Of a stretch of DNA of 64,000 bases, positions 8,404 through 16,977 are shown in pieces; position 1 is the stretch's first letter; every line of letters starts with the position of its first letter. The notes beneath the pieces are model-generated. The model had not been told where the DNA came from and made no database searches. It saw only the letters and a program-made list of their open reading frames with translations. Where the stretch lies: the NCBI RefSeq assembly GCF_037658235.1, contig NZ_JBBJLN010000007.1:150218-214217 (forward strand). Reading direction: 5' to 3'. This stretch comes from Yunchengibacter salinarum (lineage in GTDB: Bacteria > Pseudomonadota > Alphaproteobacteria > Sphingomonadales > Kordiimonadaceae). The position numbers and the translations under genes are program-made.

Positions 8404-9987
8404 CTATACCACCTCTTCCTTGGCTTTCAGGAAGTGCAATTCGGGGAAGTCATCCATGGCCTTGTCGAGATGCCACTGATTGCGCGCCAGATAGACCGGC
8501 GCGCCGGTATGATCATGGGCCAGCGCGGTGCGGTTGCGCTCCTCGAATTTTTTCAGAACGGCCTTGTCGCCCTCCACCCACTGGGCGGTCATCAGGCTGG
8601 TGGGCTCGAACGTGACCGGCACCTGATATTCGGTGCGGATGCGATCCGCCAGCACGTCGAATTGCAGGGCGCCCACCACGCCCACCACCCAATCGCTGCT
8701 CATCAGCGGCTTGAACACGCGGGCCGCGCCCTCCTCGGCCAGTTGCTCCAGCGCGCGGCCCAGATGCTTGGCCTTCATGGGGTCATCGGCGCGCACGGTC
8801 TGCAACAGTTCCGGCGCGAAGCTGGGCACGCCTTTGAAGCGGATGTCCTCGCTCTCGCTCAGCGTGTCGCCAATGCGCAGATTGCCATGGTTGGGGATGC
8901 CGATAATATCGCCGGGATAGGCTTCTTCCGCCACTTCACGGTCCCGGGCCAGGAACAGCAGCGCATTATGGATCGCCATGGTCTTGCCATTGCGCACATG
9001 CTTCAGCTTGATCCCCTTGCGGAAACGCCCCGAAGCCAGGCGCAGAAAGGCGATGCGATCCCGGTGGCGCGGGTCCATGTTCGCCTGAATCTTGAAGACG
9101 AAGCCGGAAACCTTCTCCTCCTCCGGCCTCACCTCGCGGGTGACGGCGGGCGCGGGCTTCGGCGACGGGGCGAAATCCCCCAGTCCACGCAGAATTTCCT
9201 GCACGCCAAAATTATTGATCGCCGAACCGAAAAACACCGGCGTCAGCGTGCCATCCAGATAGGCTTGCGGGTCCCACGAAGCGCAGGCGCCCCGCACCAG
9301 TTCCACCTCCGAGCGCAACTGTTCCACCGCATAATCGGGCAGCAAGTCATCCAGCTTGGGATCGTCCAGCCCGCTGCACTTGATACCTTCCTTGATCTCG
9401 TCGCCCTTGGAGCGGTCGAACAGGATCAGTTGGTCGTTCAACAGATCATAGCAGCCGCGGAAATCCCGCCCCATGCCGATGGGCCAGCTTGCCGGGCACA
9501 CGTCCAGCGCCAGGCTTTCCTCCACCTCGTCCAGCAGTTCCAGGGGGTCGCGGGCTTCACGGTCCATCTTGTTGATGAAGGTGGTAATGGGCATGTCGCG
9601 CAGGCGGCACACTTCAAACAGCTTGCGGGTCTGGGTCTCGATCCCCTTGGCCGCATCCAGCACCATCACGGCACTGTCCACCGCGCTGAGCGTGCGATAG
9701 GTGTCCTCCGAAAAGTCCTCGTGGCCCGGCGTGTCCAGCAGGTTGAAGGTGTGCCCCTCGAACTCGAAGGTCATCACAGACGAGGAGACGGAAATGCCCC
9801 GTTCCTGCTCCACCTTCATCCAGTCCGACCGGGCGCGGCGCCGCTCCCCACGGGCCTTCACTTCCCCGGCAAGCTGAATGGCGCCGCCGAACAGAAGCAG
9901 TTTTTCGGTCAGCGTGGTCTTGCCCGCGTCCGGGTGTGAAATGATGGCGAAGGTGCGCCGCTTGCGGATTTCCTCGGCAAGGCCCAT
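8404..9987 (-). CDS. prfC: Peptide chain release factor 3 (RF3)
   Basis: The 527-residue translational GTPase recycles RF1/RF2 from the ribosome after termination. The G1 loop SHPDAGKT is at residues 17-24, followed by RARSDWMKVEQERGISVSSS (switch I, RF3-typical), DTPGHEDFSEDTYRTL (G3) and NKMDREARDPLELLDE (G4), which distinguishes it from EF-G. Start ATG 9987 is supported by an AAGGGA ribosome site; an upstream in-frame ATG at 10059 lacks family similarity. It stands alone. Confidence 0.95.
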   Translation of the reverse strand: MGLAEEIRKRRTFAIISHPDAGKTTLTEKLLLFGGAIQLAGEVKARGERRRARSDWMKVEQERGISVSSSVMTFEFEGHTFNLLDTPGHEDFSEDTYRTLSAVDSAVMVLDAAKGIETQTRKLFEVCRLRDMPITTFINKMDREARDPLELLDEVEESLALDVCPASWPIGMGRDFRGCYDLLNDQLILFDRSKGDEIKEGIKCSGLDDPKLDDLLPDYAVEQLRSEVELVRGACASWDPQAYLDGTLTPVFFGSAINNFGVQEILRGLGDFAPSPKPAPAVTREVRPEEEKVSGFVFKIQANMDPRHRDRIAFLRLASGRFRKGIKLKHVRNGKTMAIHNALLFLARDREVAEEAYPGDIIGIPNHGNLRIGDTLSESEDIRFKGVPSFAPELLQTVRADDPMKAKHLGRALEQLAEEGAARVFKPLMSSDWVVGVVGALQFDVLADRIRTEYQVPVTFEPTSLMTAQWVEGDKAVLKKFEERNRTALAHDHTGAPVYLARNQWHLDKAMDDFPELHFLKAKEEVV

Positions 9988-10127
9988 GGGATATTCCCTT
10001 ACTTGTCTGGTCAGGCTGGCGCGCGGCCAGATGGGCGCGACCCTAGCGATCCGAACCACAAATGCAAGGGGGGAAGCCCGCCTGCCATACCCGGTGAGCG
10101 CTGGTTCCGCACCACGCCCCGAACATG

Positions 10128-10161
10128 AAAAGCCCGCCGCCCTGGGGAGAAGGCGGCGGGC
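10128..10161 (-). terminator. Rho-independent terminator of phasin gene
   Basis: Perfect 10-bp stem GCCCGCCGCC (10132-10141) / GGCGGCGGGC (10152-10161) with a 10-nt loop. On the minus strand it is followed by TTTT. It lies about 80 bp beyond the phasin stop. A second, weaker CCTCAGG/CCTGAGG hairpin around a purine-rich tract lies between it and the gene. Confidence 0.85.
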
Positions 10162-10242
10162 AAGCGCTTAATGGACGAGCGGGCCCCTCAGGAGTTGAGG
10201 GAGGGGAGGGAGGGAGACCCCTGAGGCCCCGCCACCGTCACA

Positions 10243-10707
10243 TTACTTCGCTGCGCTTTTCAGATCTTCAACGCACTCGCTGTAGCGCTTTTGCAGAACG
10301 GACACGGCCTTCTGGTTGGCGTCCACAGCGGCATCATTGGCTTCACGCAGAGCCTTCAGGTTCTTCTTGAACAGATCCTGGCTCTTCTTGAAGGTTTCGT
10401 TGATGCCATCTTCCGGTGTCTTGGTGGAGAACACGCTGGAAGCGTCTTCGCTGAACTGGCTCATATTGTCCTTGGCCAGGTCCACCTGCTTCTGGGCCAC
10501 CGTCTTGATGCCTTCAAAGGCGAGGCGGCTGGCTTCAGCGGATGCTTCCATGTTCTTGCGACCGAAGTCGAACATGGTGGAAGCGTCAAAGCTCGGCGCC
10601 GAGAAAAACTCGGAGAAGGCTTCGAAATTCTTTTTCATGTCATCCGCAACCTTGGTGGCATTGTCAGTTGCGGTGCTCTTGGTGCTTTTCGTGCTGGTAG
10701 TGGTCAT
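10243..10707 (-). CDS. Phasin family protein
   Basis: A 154-residue, alanine/lysine-rich helical protein with the phasin-2 pattern: NFEAFSEFFSAPSFD, then FGRKNMEASAEASRLAFEGI, then a long amphipathic coiled-coil-like helix to the end. Phasins coat polyhydroxyalkanoate granules and control their size. The Ser/Thr/Lys-rich leader (residues 2-20) is common in this family. The gene has its own strong promoter and terminator, as expected for an abundant protein. No PHA synthase or depolymerase gene is in the window. Confidence 0.85.
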   Translation of the reverse strand: MTTTSTKSTKSTATDNATKVADDMKKNFEAFSEFFSAPSFDASTMFDFGRKNMEASAEASRLAFEGIKTVAQKQVDLAKDNMSQFSEDASSVFSTKTPEDGINETFKKSQDLFKKNLKALREANDAAVDANQKAVSVLQKRYSECVEDLKSAAK

Positions 10708-10861
10708 TTTTCAGTTCCCTTGGTGTCCGGGTTGTCAGTCAAAAAGACGGTTTTCCAACCGGGCCCGTCTGTTCTTCTGACCGCCCGAAGCCATTTGCAG
10801 GGTTCGGGGGACTTTCGGGCCGACGATGTCAGCTTATGCTGCACCGCACTCTCTGATGTCG

Positions 10862-10890
10862 GTTGTACCGGCACCGCAGCATTTTGTCAA
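10862..10890 (-). promoter_or_regulatory. Sigma-70-type promoter of phasin gene
   Basis: On the minus strand the -35 is TTGACA (10890-10885, consensus) and the -10 is TACAAC (10867-10862), separated by exactly 17 bp. The start site would fall near 10855, giving a leader of about 145 nt to the phasin ATG. Confidence 0.75.
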
Positions 10891-10897
10891 GCTTTTT

Positions 10898-10910
10898 TGT
10901 GCAGTGCACA
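10898..10910. promoter_or_regulatory. Inverted repeat (possible operator) abutting phasin promoter
   Basis: TGTGCA-G-TGCACA is a perfect inverted repeat with one central base, placed 7 bp upstream of the -35 box of the phasin promoter. Alphaproteobacterial phasin genes are commonly repressed by PhaR, which recognises TGC/GCA-rich palindromes. Assigning this site to PhaR is inference. Confidence 0.5.
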
Positions 10911-10965
10911 CAAGAAAGGGATGCGCCGACACCCCTTTCTCAAGCCTTTGTTTTAACTAACCTTA

Positions 10966-13254
10966 TCAATCCCGTTTCAAGGTTTCCTCAAAATGATCCA
11001 GCATTTTTTTGAACAGATGGGCCCGTGCGGCCTCACCCCGTATGCCATGTTTTTTACCCGGATAGGTCATCAGGTCAAAGGGCCTGCCCTGCGCCTGAAG
11101 ATGATGCATCAGCACCACGCTGTGATCGAAGAACACATTGTCGTCCGCCATGCCGTGGATCAGCAGCAGGCCGCCTTCATAGCCGCCCAGATGGGTCAGC
11201 ACATTGCCCCGCTCATAGGCGGCCCTGGCCCGCTCCGGGTGGCCCATATAGCGCTCGGTATAGCCGGTATCGTACAGGTGCCAGTCTGTCACCGGCGCCA
11301 CACTGACCCCCGCCTTGAAGGTTTCCGCGCCCTGAGTCAGGGCCATCAGGGTCATATAGCCGCCATATGACCAGCCCCAGAAGCCGATCCGCTCCCCATT
11401 CACATAAGGCAGGGTCTGCAAATGGGCGGCGCCGGTAAGCTGGTCCCGGATTTCCACGGTGCCCATGGCCTTGTATATGGCATCCTCGAACGCCTTGCCC
11501 CGGTTCCACATGCCGCGATTGTCCAGAATGAAGACGATATATCCCCGGCGGGCGAGAATCTGGTTCATGTCCAAAAGCCATTCCCGCCGCGCTTCCTGCC
11601 CGTGCGGCCCGCCATAGGGGTTGAACACCACCGGATAACGCGGCCCGTCATAGGGCTCGCCCGAGTCCAGCGCCTTTGCAAGCGCGGGCGGCAGGATCAT
11701 GCGGTAATGCAGGCGGGTGCCGTCCGAGGCGGCCACCGTTCCGAACCGGCTGGGGGCGTGGTCCGCCAGATAGGGGCCGTAAGGGTGATCGCCGTCCAGT
11801 CCGTTGCGGGAAATCCACCCCGCCCGGCTGCCATCGGCCAGTTCACGCACCGATATGCGCGGCGGCTGATCGGGCGCGCTGAACCGGTCCACATAAACGC
11901 CGTCACCCACCTGCGGCGCGTGCCAGCCGGACTCGCGGCTGATTCGCACCACCTCGCCACCATCCAGCGGCACGCGGTACAGATGCTGTTCCAGCGGCGT
12001 ATCCATCCAGCCGACGAAATAGACCTGCCCCGCCGCTTCATCCACGCGGGCCACATGGTCCACCACCCAGTCACCCTGGGTCAGCGGGGTCAGCGCGCCT
12101 TCGGCATCGGCCCGGTAAACATGGCGGTACCCGCTGCGTTCACTGGTCCAGACAAAGCCGCCCGACTCCAGAAATGTGAGATCGTCGGTCACATTGACCC
12201 ATGTATCCGCCGTTTCGCTGAGCAGGGTCCGGGTGCCGCCGGACAGGTCCCGCCTGATCAGGTCAAGCCGCGTCTGGTCCCGATTCAGCGCCTGATAGGT
12301 CAGCGCGTCGGCGCCGGGCAGCCAGTCCACCCGCGCCAGATAGCCGTCGTCGAATACCTGCTCGAACCAGCGCGGCGCCCCGCCGGACAGCGCCACCACC
12401 CCAAGCCGCACACTGGCATTGGCCGTGCCCGCCTGCGGGTAGCGCTGCTCAATGCTGGTAACACCGCCGTCGGGGCCGAGTTCATAGCGTTCCTTCACCA
12501 TGACGGGGCTTTCATCCACCGCCGTCACGGCAATGTGGCGCTCATCCGGCGCCCACCAATAACCGGTACGACGAGCGAATTCCTCCTGCGCGATGAACTC
12601 CGCCGTGCCGTGGCTGAGCGTTTCGCTGGCGCCCCGTGTCAGCCGCGTTTCCGCGCCGTCCGCCACCGCGACGGCATACAGATCCCCGTCCCGGATGAAG
12701 GACACATAAGTACCCTTGGGGGAAAAGCGGATGTCCGTCTCGAACGCCTCGCTGTGGGTCAGCCGCTTCGGCGTGCCGGTTTCCCCTTCCCCCACGGGCA
12801 GAACGAACACATCGCCGTCCAGCGGAAATACCAGCATGGTGCCGTCATGGTTCCAGTCATAGGAAACGATGCCCCGCTTGCCGGTAAGCGTGCGGTCCCG
12901 CTCCCGCCGGGCTTTCTCCTCTTCCGACAGGGCGCGTTCCGCACCGTCGATCAGGGTGGCGGAATCCACCAGCCTGCGCGCCGCGCCCGCGTCCCGGTCA
13001 AAGGCCCAAAGGTCCAGCACGCTCTGGTCGCTTTCCTTGCCGCGCAGAAAGGTGATGCGCCCGCCATCGGGCGACAGCTTCAGCCCCTGCACCTGTGGCC
13101 CGGACAGCGACGGACTCGCCACCAGCCGGTCAATGGTCAGATCATCGGCGCTGGCCGCGGTCATGTGGTTCCCCTGTGTAATGACGCCCGAAATCATGAA
13201 GATGAAGGCTGAAAGCCCTGCCCGCACAGGGCCCTTGAAGCGATGCGTCGCCAT
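10966..13254 (-). CDS. S9 family prolyl oligopeptidase, dipeptidyl-peptidase IV-like
   Basis: The 762-residue product has an N-terminal signal/anchor (about residues 10-35), a beta-propeller domain (about 50-510) and a C-terminal alpha/beta hydrolase domain. The nucleophile Ser629 is in GWSYGG; Asp704 (GMADDN) and His736 (KKHGI) complete the triad. A glutamate pair (EFIAQEEFARRTGYWW) typical of DPP-IV, which binds the substrate N-terminus, is present. It probably releases dipeptides from peptides in the periplasm. ATG 13254 is chosen for its GGGAG ribosome site and the following signal; the same frame is open upstream without family similarity. Confidence 0.9.
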   Translation of the reverse strand: MATHRFKGPVRAGLSAFIFMISGVITQGNHMTAASADDLTIDRLVASPSLSGPQVQGLKLSPDGGRITFLRGKESDQSVLDLWAFDRDAGAARRLVDSATLIDGAERALSEEEKARRERDRTLTGKRGIVSYDWNHDGTMLVFPLDGDVFVLPVGEGETGTPKRLTHSEAFETDIRFSPKGTYVSFIRDGDLYAVAVADGAETRLTRGASETLSHGTAEFIAQEEFARRTGYWWAPDERHIAVTAVDESPVMVKERYELGPDGGVTSIEQRYPQAGTANASVRLGVVALSGGAPRWFEQVFDDGYLARVDWLPGADALTYQALNRDQTRLDLIRRDLSGGTRTLLSETADTWVNVTDDLTFLESGGFVWTSERSGYRHVYRADAEGALTPLTQGDWVVDHVARVDEAAGQVYFVGWMDTPLEQHLYRVPLDGGEVVRISRESGWHAPQVGDGVYVDRFSAPDQPPRISVRELADGSRAGWISRNGLDGDHPYGPYLADHAPSRFGTVAASDGTRLHYRMILPPALAKALDSGEPYDGPRYPVVFNPYGGPHGQEARREWLLDMNQILARRGYIVFILDNRGMWNRGKAFEDAIYKAMGTVEIRDQLTGAAHLQTLPYVNGERIGFWGWSYGGYMTLMALTQGAETFKAGVSVAPVTDWHLYDTGYTERYMGHPERARAAYERGNVLTHLGGYEGGLLLIHGMADDNVFFDHSVVLMHHLQAQGRPFDLMTYPGKKHGIRGEAARAHLFKKMLDHFEETLKRD

Positions 13255-13496
13255 GAATGATGCTCCCCCTGATGGTATGTCATGCGACGCGCGCACGCGG
13301 CGCCGCCCCTGACAGCTTCCTATCAGATGCACGCCACAGACGGTAGGCCCAACAGCGCCCCGCGCGCCCTGCCGCTTGCACTTGGCGATCAAAGCTGCCA
13401 ACGTCTCGCGCCGCGAAAAGACGGGAAAGGTCTTGAAGGAACAGGCGTGCGGACTGACCACGGACCCGCTTGAGAAGACCGCAGGAAGGATGACCC

Positions 13497-14354
13497 ATGG
13501 CGCATTTCGACGAGGCCAGCTTCACCAACAGCGACGGGCTTTCGCTGCATTATCGGGACTACAACATGCCGCCCTCGCCCAACACGGTGATCTGCCTGCC
13601 GGGCCTGACCCGCAACGCGCGGGACTTCGAGGCACTGGCGGAGCGCCTGTCGGAGCGCGCCCGCGTCATCTGCCCGGACATGCGGGGCCGCGGCGGCAGC
13701 CAGTGGGACCCCAGGCCCGAACGCTATGCCCCGCCCACCTATGTGGCGGACATTCGGGAACTGATGGCGCATCTGAGCATCGGCCAGGCCCATTTCGTGG
13801 GCACGTCGCTGGGCGGAATCCTGACCATGATCACCGCCGCCACGTCGCCGGGTGTGGTGCAGACCGCCATTTTGAACGACATCGGCCCCCATATCGAGCC
13901 GGCGGGCATCCAGCGCATCCAGTCCTATGTGGGCAAGGTGGAAGGCGTGAAAGACTGGGATGCCGCCGTACAAGCCTGCAAGACCATGATGGCGGACGCC
14001 TACCCCACCTTCGACGATGACGACTGGCGCGATTTCGCCCGCTCGATCTTCGCGGAACGGGATGGCGGCCCGGTGCTGGACTATGACCCCGCCATCGCCG
14101 AGAATCTGAACGCCGACAGCAGCGAGGTGCTGCCCGACCTGTGGCCCGTGTTCGAGGCCCTGACCGGCATCCCCACCCTGGCGCTGCGGGGGGAGCTGTC
14201 GGACATTCTGTCCGCCGAGACACTGGCGGCGATGGAACGCGGCCACCCCCGGCTCACCGCCGTGACGGTACCCGATGTGGGCCACGCCCCCACATTGAAG
14301 GAACCCGCCAGCGTGGCCGCGATCGAGCAGTTTCTGGAACCCCACCTGAAATAA
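13497..14354 (+). CDS. Alpha/beta hydrolase
   Basis: A 285-residue alpha/beta-fold hydrolase. The oxyanion region is CLPGLTRNARDF, the nucleophile elbow is GTSLGG with Ser104, and the catalytic His lies in VGHAPTLKEP near the C-terminus. DMRGRGGSQWD matches the strand-4 loop common in this family. The start ATG has an AGGAAGG ribosome site. The substrate cannot be deduced. The gene is 79 bp upstream of threonine ammonia-lyase in the same direction and may be co-transcribed. Confidence 0.85.
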   Translation: MAHFDEASFTNSDGLSLHYRDYNMPPSPNTVICLPGLTRNARDFEALAERLSERARVICPDMRGRGGSQWDPRPERYAPPTYVADIRELMAHLSIGQAHFVGTSLGGILTMITAATSPGVVQTAILNDIGPHIEPAGIQRIQSYVGKVEGVKDWDAAVQACKTMMADAYPTFDDDDWRDFARSIFAERDGGPVLDYDPAIAENLNADSSEVLPDLWPVFEALTGIPTLALRGELSDILSAETLAAMERGHPRLTAVTVPDVGHAPTLKEPASVAAIEQFLEPHLK

Positions 14355-14433
14355 ACCGGGGCTGGACAGGCCCGCCCCCCTGTGGCAACAGCCAAGCCAG
14401 TCTTTTACCCACCTTAACCAGGACCCGAAAACC

Positions 14434-15666
14434 ATGGCGAGCGATCAGACCAAGCCGACCCTGCCCATCAATGCGGACGATGTGAAAGCCGCCGCCGGGA
14501 GCATTCAGGGCGCGGTGAAGCGCACGCCCACCACCCAGTCCACCACCCTGTCGGAGATCACCGGGGCGGACATCTATCTGAAATTCGAGATTTTCCAGTT
14601 CACCGCCGCCTATAAGGAACGGGGCGCGCTGAACAAGCTGCTGTCCCTGCCGGCGGATACCAGCGGGGTTGTGGCCATGTCCGCGGGCAATCACGCCCAG
14701 GGCATCAGCTATCACGCCGCCCGGCTGGGCATTCCGGCCACCATCGTCATGCCCGAAGGCACCCCCTTCAACAAGGTGAAGCGCACCGAGGAACTGGGCG
14801 CGCGCGTGGTGCTGGCCGGTGCCAATATCGAAGACGCCACCAAGGCCGCACTGGACCTGGCGGAGCAGGAAAACCTGACCTTCGTGCACCCGTTCGACGA
14901 CCCCATGGTGATGGCCGGGCAAGGCACGGTGGGGCTGGAAATGCTGGCGGACGTGCCGGACCTGGACACGCTGGTGGTGCCCATTGGCGGCGGCGGGCTG
15001 ATTTCCGGCATCGCCACCATCGCCAAGGCCATCAACCCGGATATCCGCATTGTCGGCGTGCAGACGGAAGCCTTCCCCTCCATGAAGGAGGCGATCGAGG
15101 GCACGTCGCTGCACGGCTCGCACATCACCATCGCCGAAGGCATCGCCGTGGCCAATCCGGGCCAGAACACCCGCAAGGTGGTGAAAGCCCTGGTGGATGA
15201 AATTCTGGTGGTGCCGGAAAGCCGGATCGAAGCCGCCATCGTGATGCTGATGGAAATCGAAAAGGTGGTGGTGGAAGGCGCCGGGGCCATCGGGCTGGCC
15301 GCCGTGATGACCTATCCCGAACGCTTCCGGGGCCGCAAGGTGGGCACGGTGCTGTGCGGCGGCAATATCGACAGCCGTTTGCTCGCCTCCGCCATCATGC
15401 GCGGCATGGCGCGGGACGGGCGGCTGTCCCGCCTGCGCATCACCATGCTGGATCAGCCGGGCAATCTGGCCAAGGTGACGGACGTGGTGGCCCGCGTGGG
15501 CGCCAATGTGATCGAGGTGAAACACCAGCGCGAATTCGGCGCCATCTCCCTGAAAATGACGGAAATGGAACTGGTGGTGGAAACCAAGGACCGCGAACAC
15601 GCCGACCGCCTCGTCACCGTCCTGGAGGAAGAAGGCTTCCAGGTCTCACTGGCGAAGACGGTTTAG
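14434..15666 (+). CDS. ilvA: Threonine ammonia-lyase (threonine dehydratase) with ACT domain
   Basis: The 410-residue PLP enzyme converts threonine to 2-oxobutanoate and ammonia, the first committed step toward isoleucine. The PLP lysine is K61 in FTAAYKERGALNKL, the phosphate loop is PIGGGGLISG, and SAGNHAQG is the substrate loop. A single ACT domain follows at about residues 330-405 (RITMLDQPGNLAKVTDVVAR). This short single-ACT form is common in alphaproteobacteria; a catabolic role is also possible. The gene symbol is by similarity only. Confidence 0.9.
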   Translation: MASDQTKPTLPINADDVKAAAGSIQGAVKRTPTTQSTTLSEITGADIYLKFEIFQFTAAYKERGALNKLLSLPADTSGVVAMSAGNHAQGISYHAARLGIPATIVMPEGTPFNKVKRTEELGARVVLAGANIEDATKAALDLAEQENLTFVHPFDDPMVMAGQGTVGLEMLADVPDLDTLVVPIGGGGLISGIATIAKAINPDIRIVGVQTEAFPSMKEAIEGTSLHGSHITIAEGIAVANPGQNTRKVVKALVDEILVVPESRIEAAIVMLMEIEKVVVEGAGAIGLAAVMTYPERFRGRKVGTVLCGGNIDSRLLASAIMRGMARDGRLSRLRITMLDQPGNLAKVTDVVARVGANVIEVKHQREFGAISLKMTEMELVVETKDREHADRLVTVLEEEGFQVSLAKTV

Positions 15667-15893
15667 CGCCCCTGAAAGCACTATCGTTAGCGCATATATG
15701 CCAAGGCCCCCTTTTGGATTCCTGGGGCCGGATAGCAGGACCACCGCCGCCCGCAATCGCCGCAAGACGGCATCGAAACTGTAGGGGATAGATTTCCCCC
15801 TTGTGTTTCCGGTATCATTAAATCAACCTCAGATTTTATAGCGCCTTCTACAAGCCGGGTGCTGGCTGTCGCTTGTTTCATCGGGGGTTGATC

Positions 15894-16970
15894 ATGGGCA
15901 TGGGTATATACTTCAAAACCATTCTGGGCCGACTTGAAAGCACGCTATTTTCCGCCCCGACCCTGTTGATGGCATTTGCGCTGCTGTGCTTGTCCGTCCC
16001 CGCCAGTGCCAGCATTCCGGGGCGGGAGGCATCCTGCAAATATGACGGTTTTTACCGAGCGGAAACCATGGTGGAGCGGTCGCCGGACATTGCCCCCTAT
16101 CTGGACGGCGAAATGCGCCCCTATCTGCGCCAAGCCCTTTTGTCGCAGCGGGACTTTCATCATTTGCTGGGATATTATTACCTGAAGGGCAATGTGGCGC
16201 TGCTGACCAAGCTGCTGGACCATTTCATCGAATACCGGCCAGCCTATGATTATCAGGCCTATTATCCCCGCCATGTGGTGTTCCTGTTCGCAGCCGCCGA
16301 TCTGGCGGGCCACCTGCCCACCCTGCGCTTTCTGGACGGGCTGTTTCTGGACGAACTCAAAGTTCCAAGCACCATAAAGATTGCCTGGCTATTTAATGGG
16401 CTGCCCTATTCGGAAGACAGCTTCGAAGACTATCTGAACATGCGGATTTTATTGCTGTCCGGTCAGCCCTGGCAGGATATTGAGCGGCGTGTGCAATACA
16501 CCCCCCTTATGTCACTGGTCTCCGACTTCTATCCAATCCGTGAAAAACTGGATAATGATATTTTCGACCGGGAAAAGATAGCCGCCCGCTATTATCAGCA
16601 TTTCGCAAAAGCGACATTCCTTCACGCTACCCGCATGGCGGCGGAGGGAAACCTTTTCAAGTTCGGCAGTGATCGGGTCACTTACAAGATTGAGGAATAC
16701 TTCCAGAAGCGCCTGGACCAGTTCTGGGGCAACGCCTACAACAATTTAAACAGGGCCATTCATGAGGCCGATAAAAGCTGCTCTCCACGATTGAAGGCCT
16801 TTTATGTACGGGTCCATGAAAACATACCCCATATGCCCCCGGACAAACGGGCATATATCCGCGAAAAATACGACATATCGGATGCCCCCGCCGAAGACCT
16901 GGAAGCGCTCGCCGCCGCCTATGCCAGGCAGTTCTTTACCCGCAAAGACCGGGAATACCGCTCCTATTAG
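15894..16970 (+). CDS. Hypothetical secreted protein
   Basis: I do not recognise a family. The 358-residue product has a clear signal peptide (hydrophobic core about residues 21-37, likely cleaved after ASA) and a mature part rich in aromatic residues. The body looks helical, possibly with degenerate TPR/Sel1-like repeats. Only two cysteines remain after cleavage, one at residue 48 and one near residue 300, which could form a disulfide. ATG 15894 is used because GGGG lies upstream and the signal follows directly. The coding region and its 227-bp upstream gap are noticeably less GC-rich than neighbours. It converges on recG, 7 bp between stops. Confidence 0.65.
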   Translation: MGMGIYFKTILGRLESTLFSAPTLLMAFALLCLSVPASASIPGREASCKYDGFYRAETMVERSPDIAPYLDGEMRPYLRQALLSQRDFHHLLGYYYLKGNVALLTKLLDHFIEYRPAYDYQAYYPRHVVFLFAAADLAGHLPTLRFLDGLFLDELKVPSTIKIAWLFNGLPYSEDSFEDYLNMRILLLSGQPWQDIERRVQYTPLMSLVSDFYPIREKLDNDIFDREKIAARYYQHFAKATFLHATRMAAEGNLFKFGSDRVTYKIEEYFQKRLDQFWGNAYNNLNRAIHEADKSCSPRLKAFYVRVHENIPHMPPDKRAYIREKYDISDAPAEDLEALAAAYARQFFTRKDREYRSY

Positions 16971-16977
16971 CCGCGCC

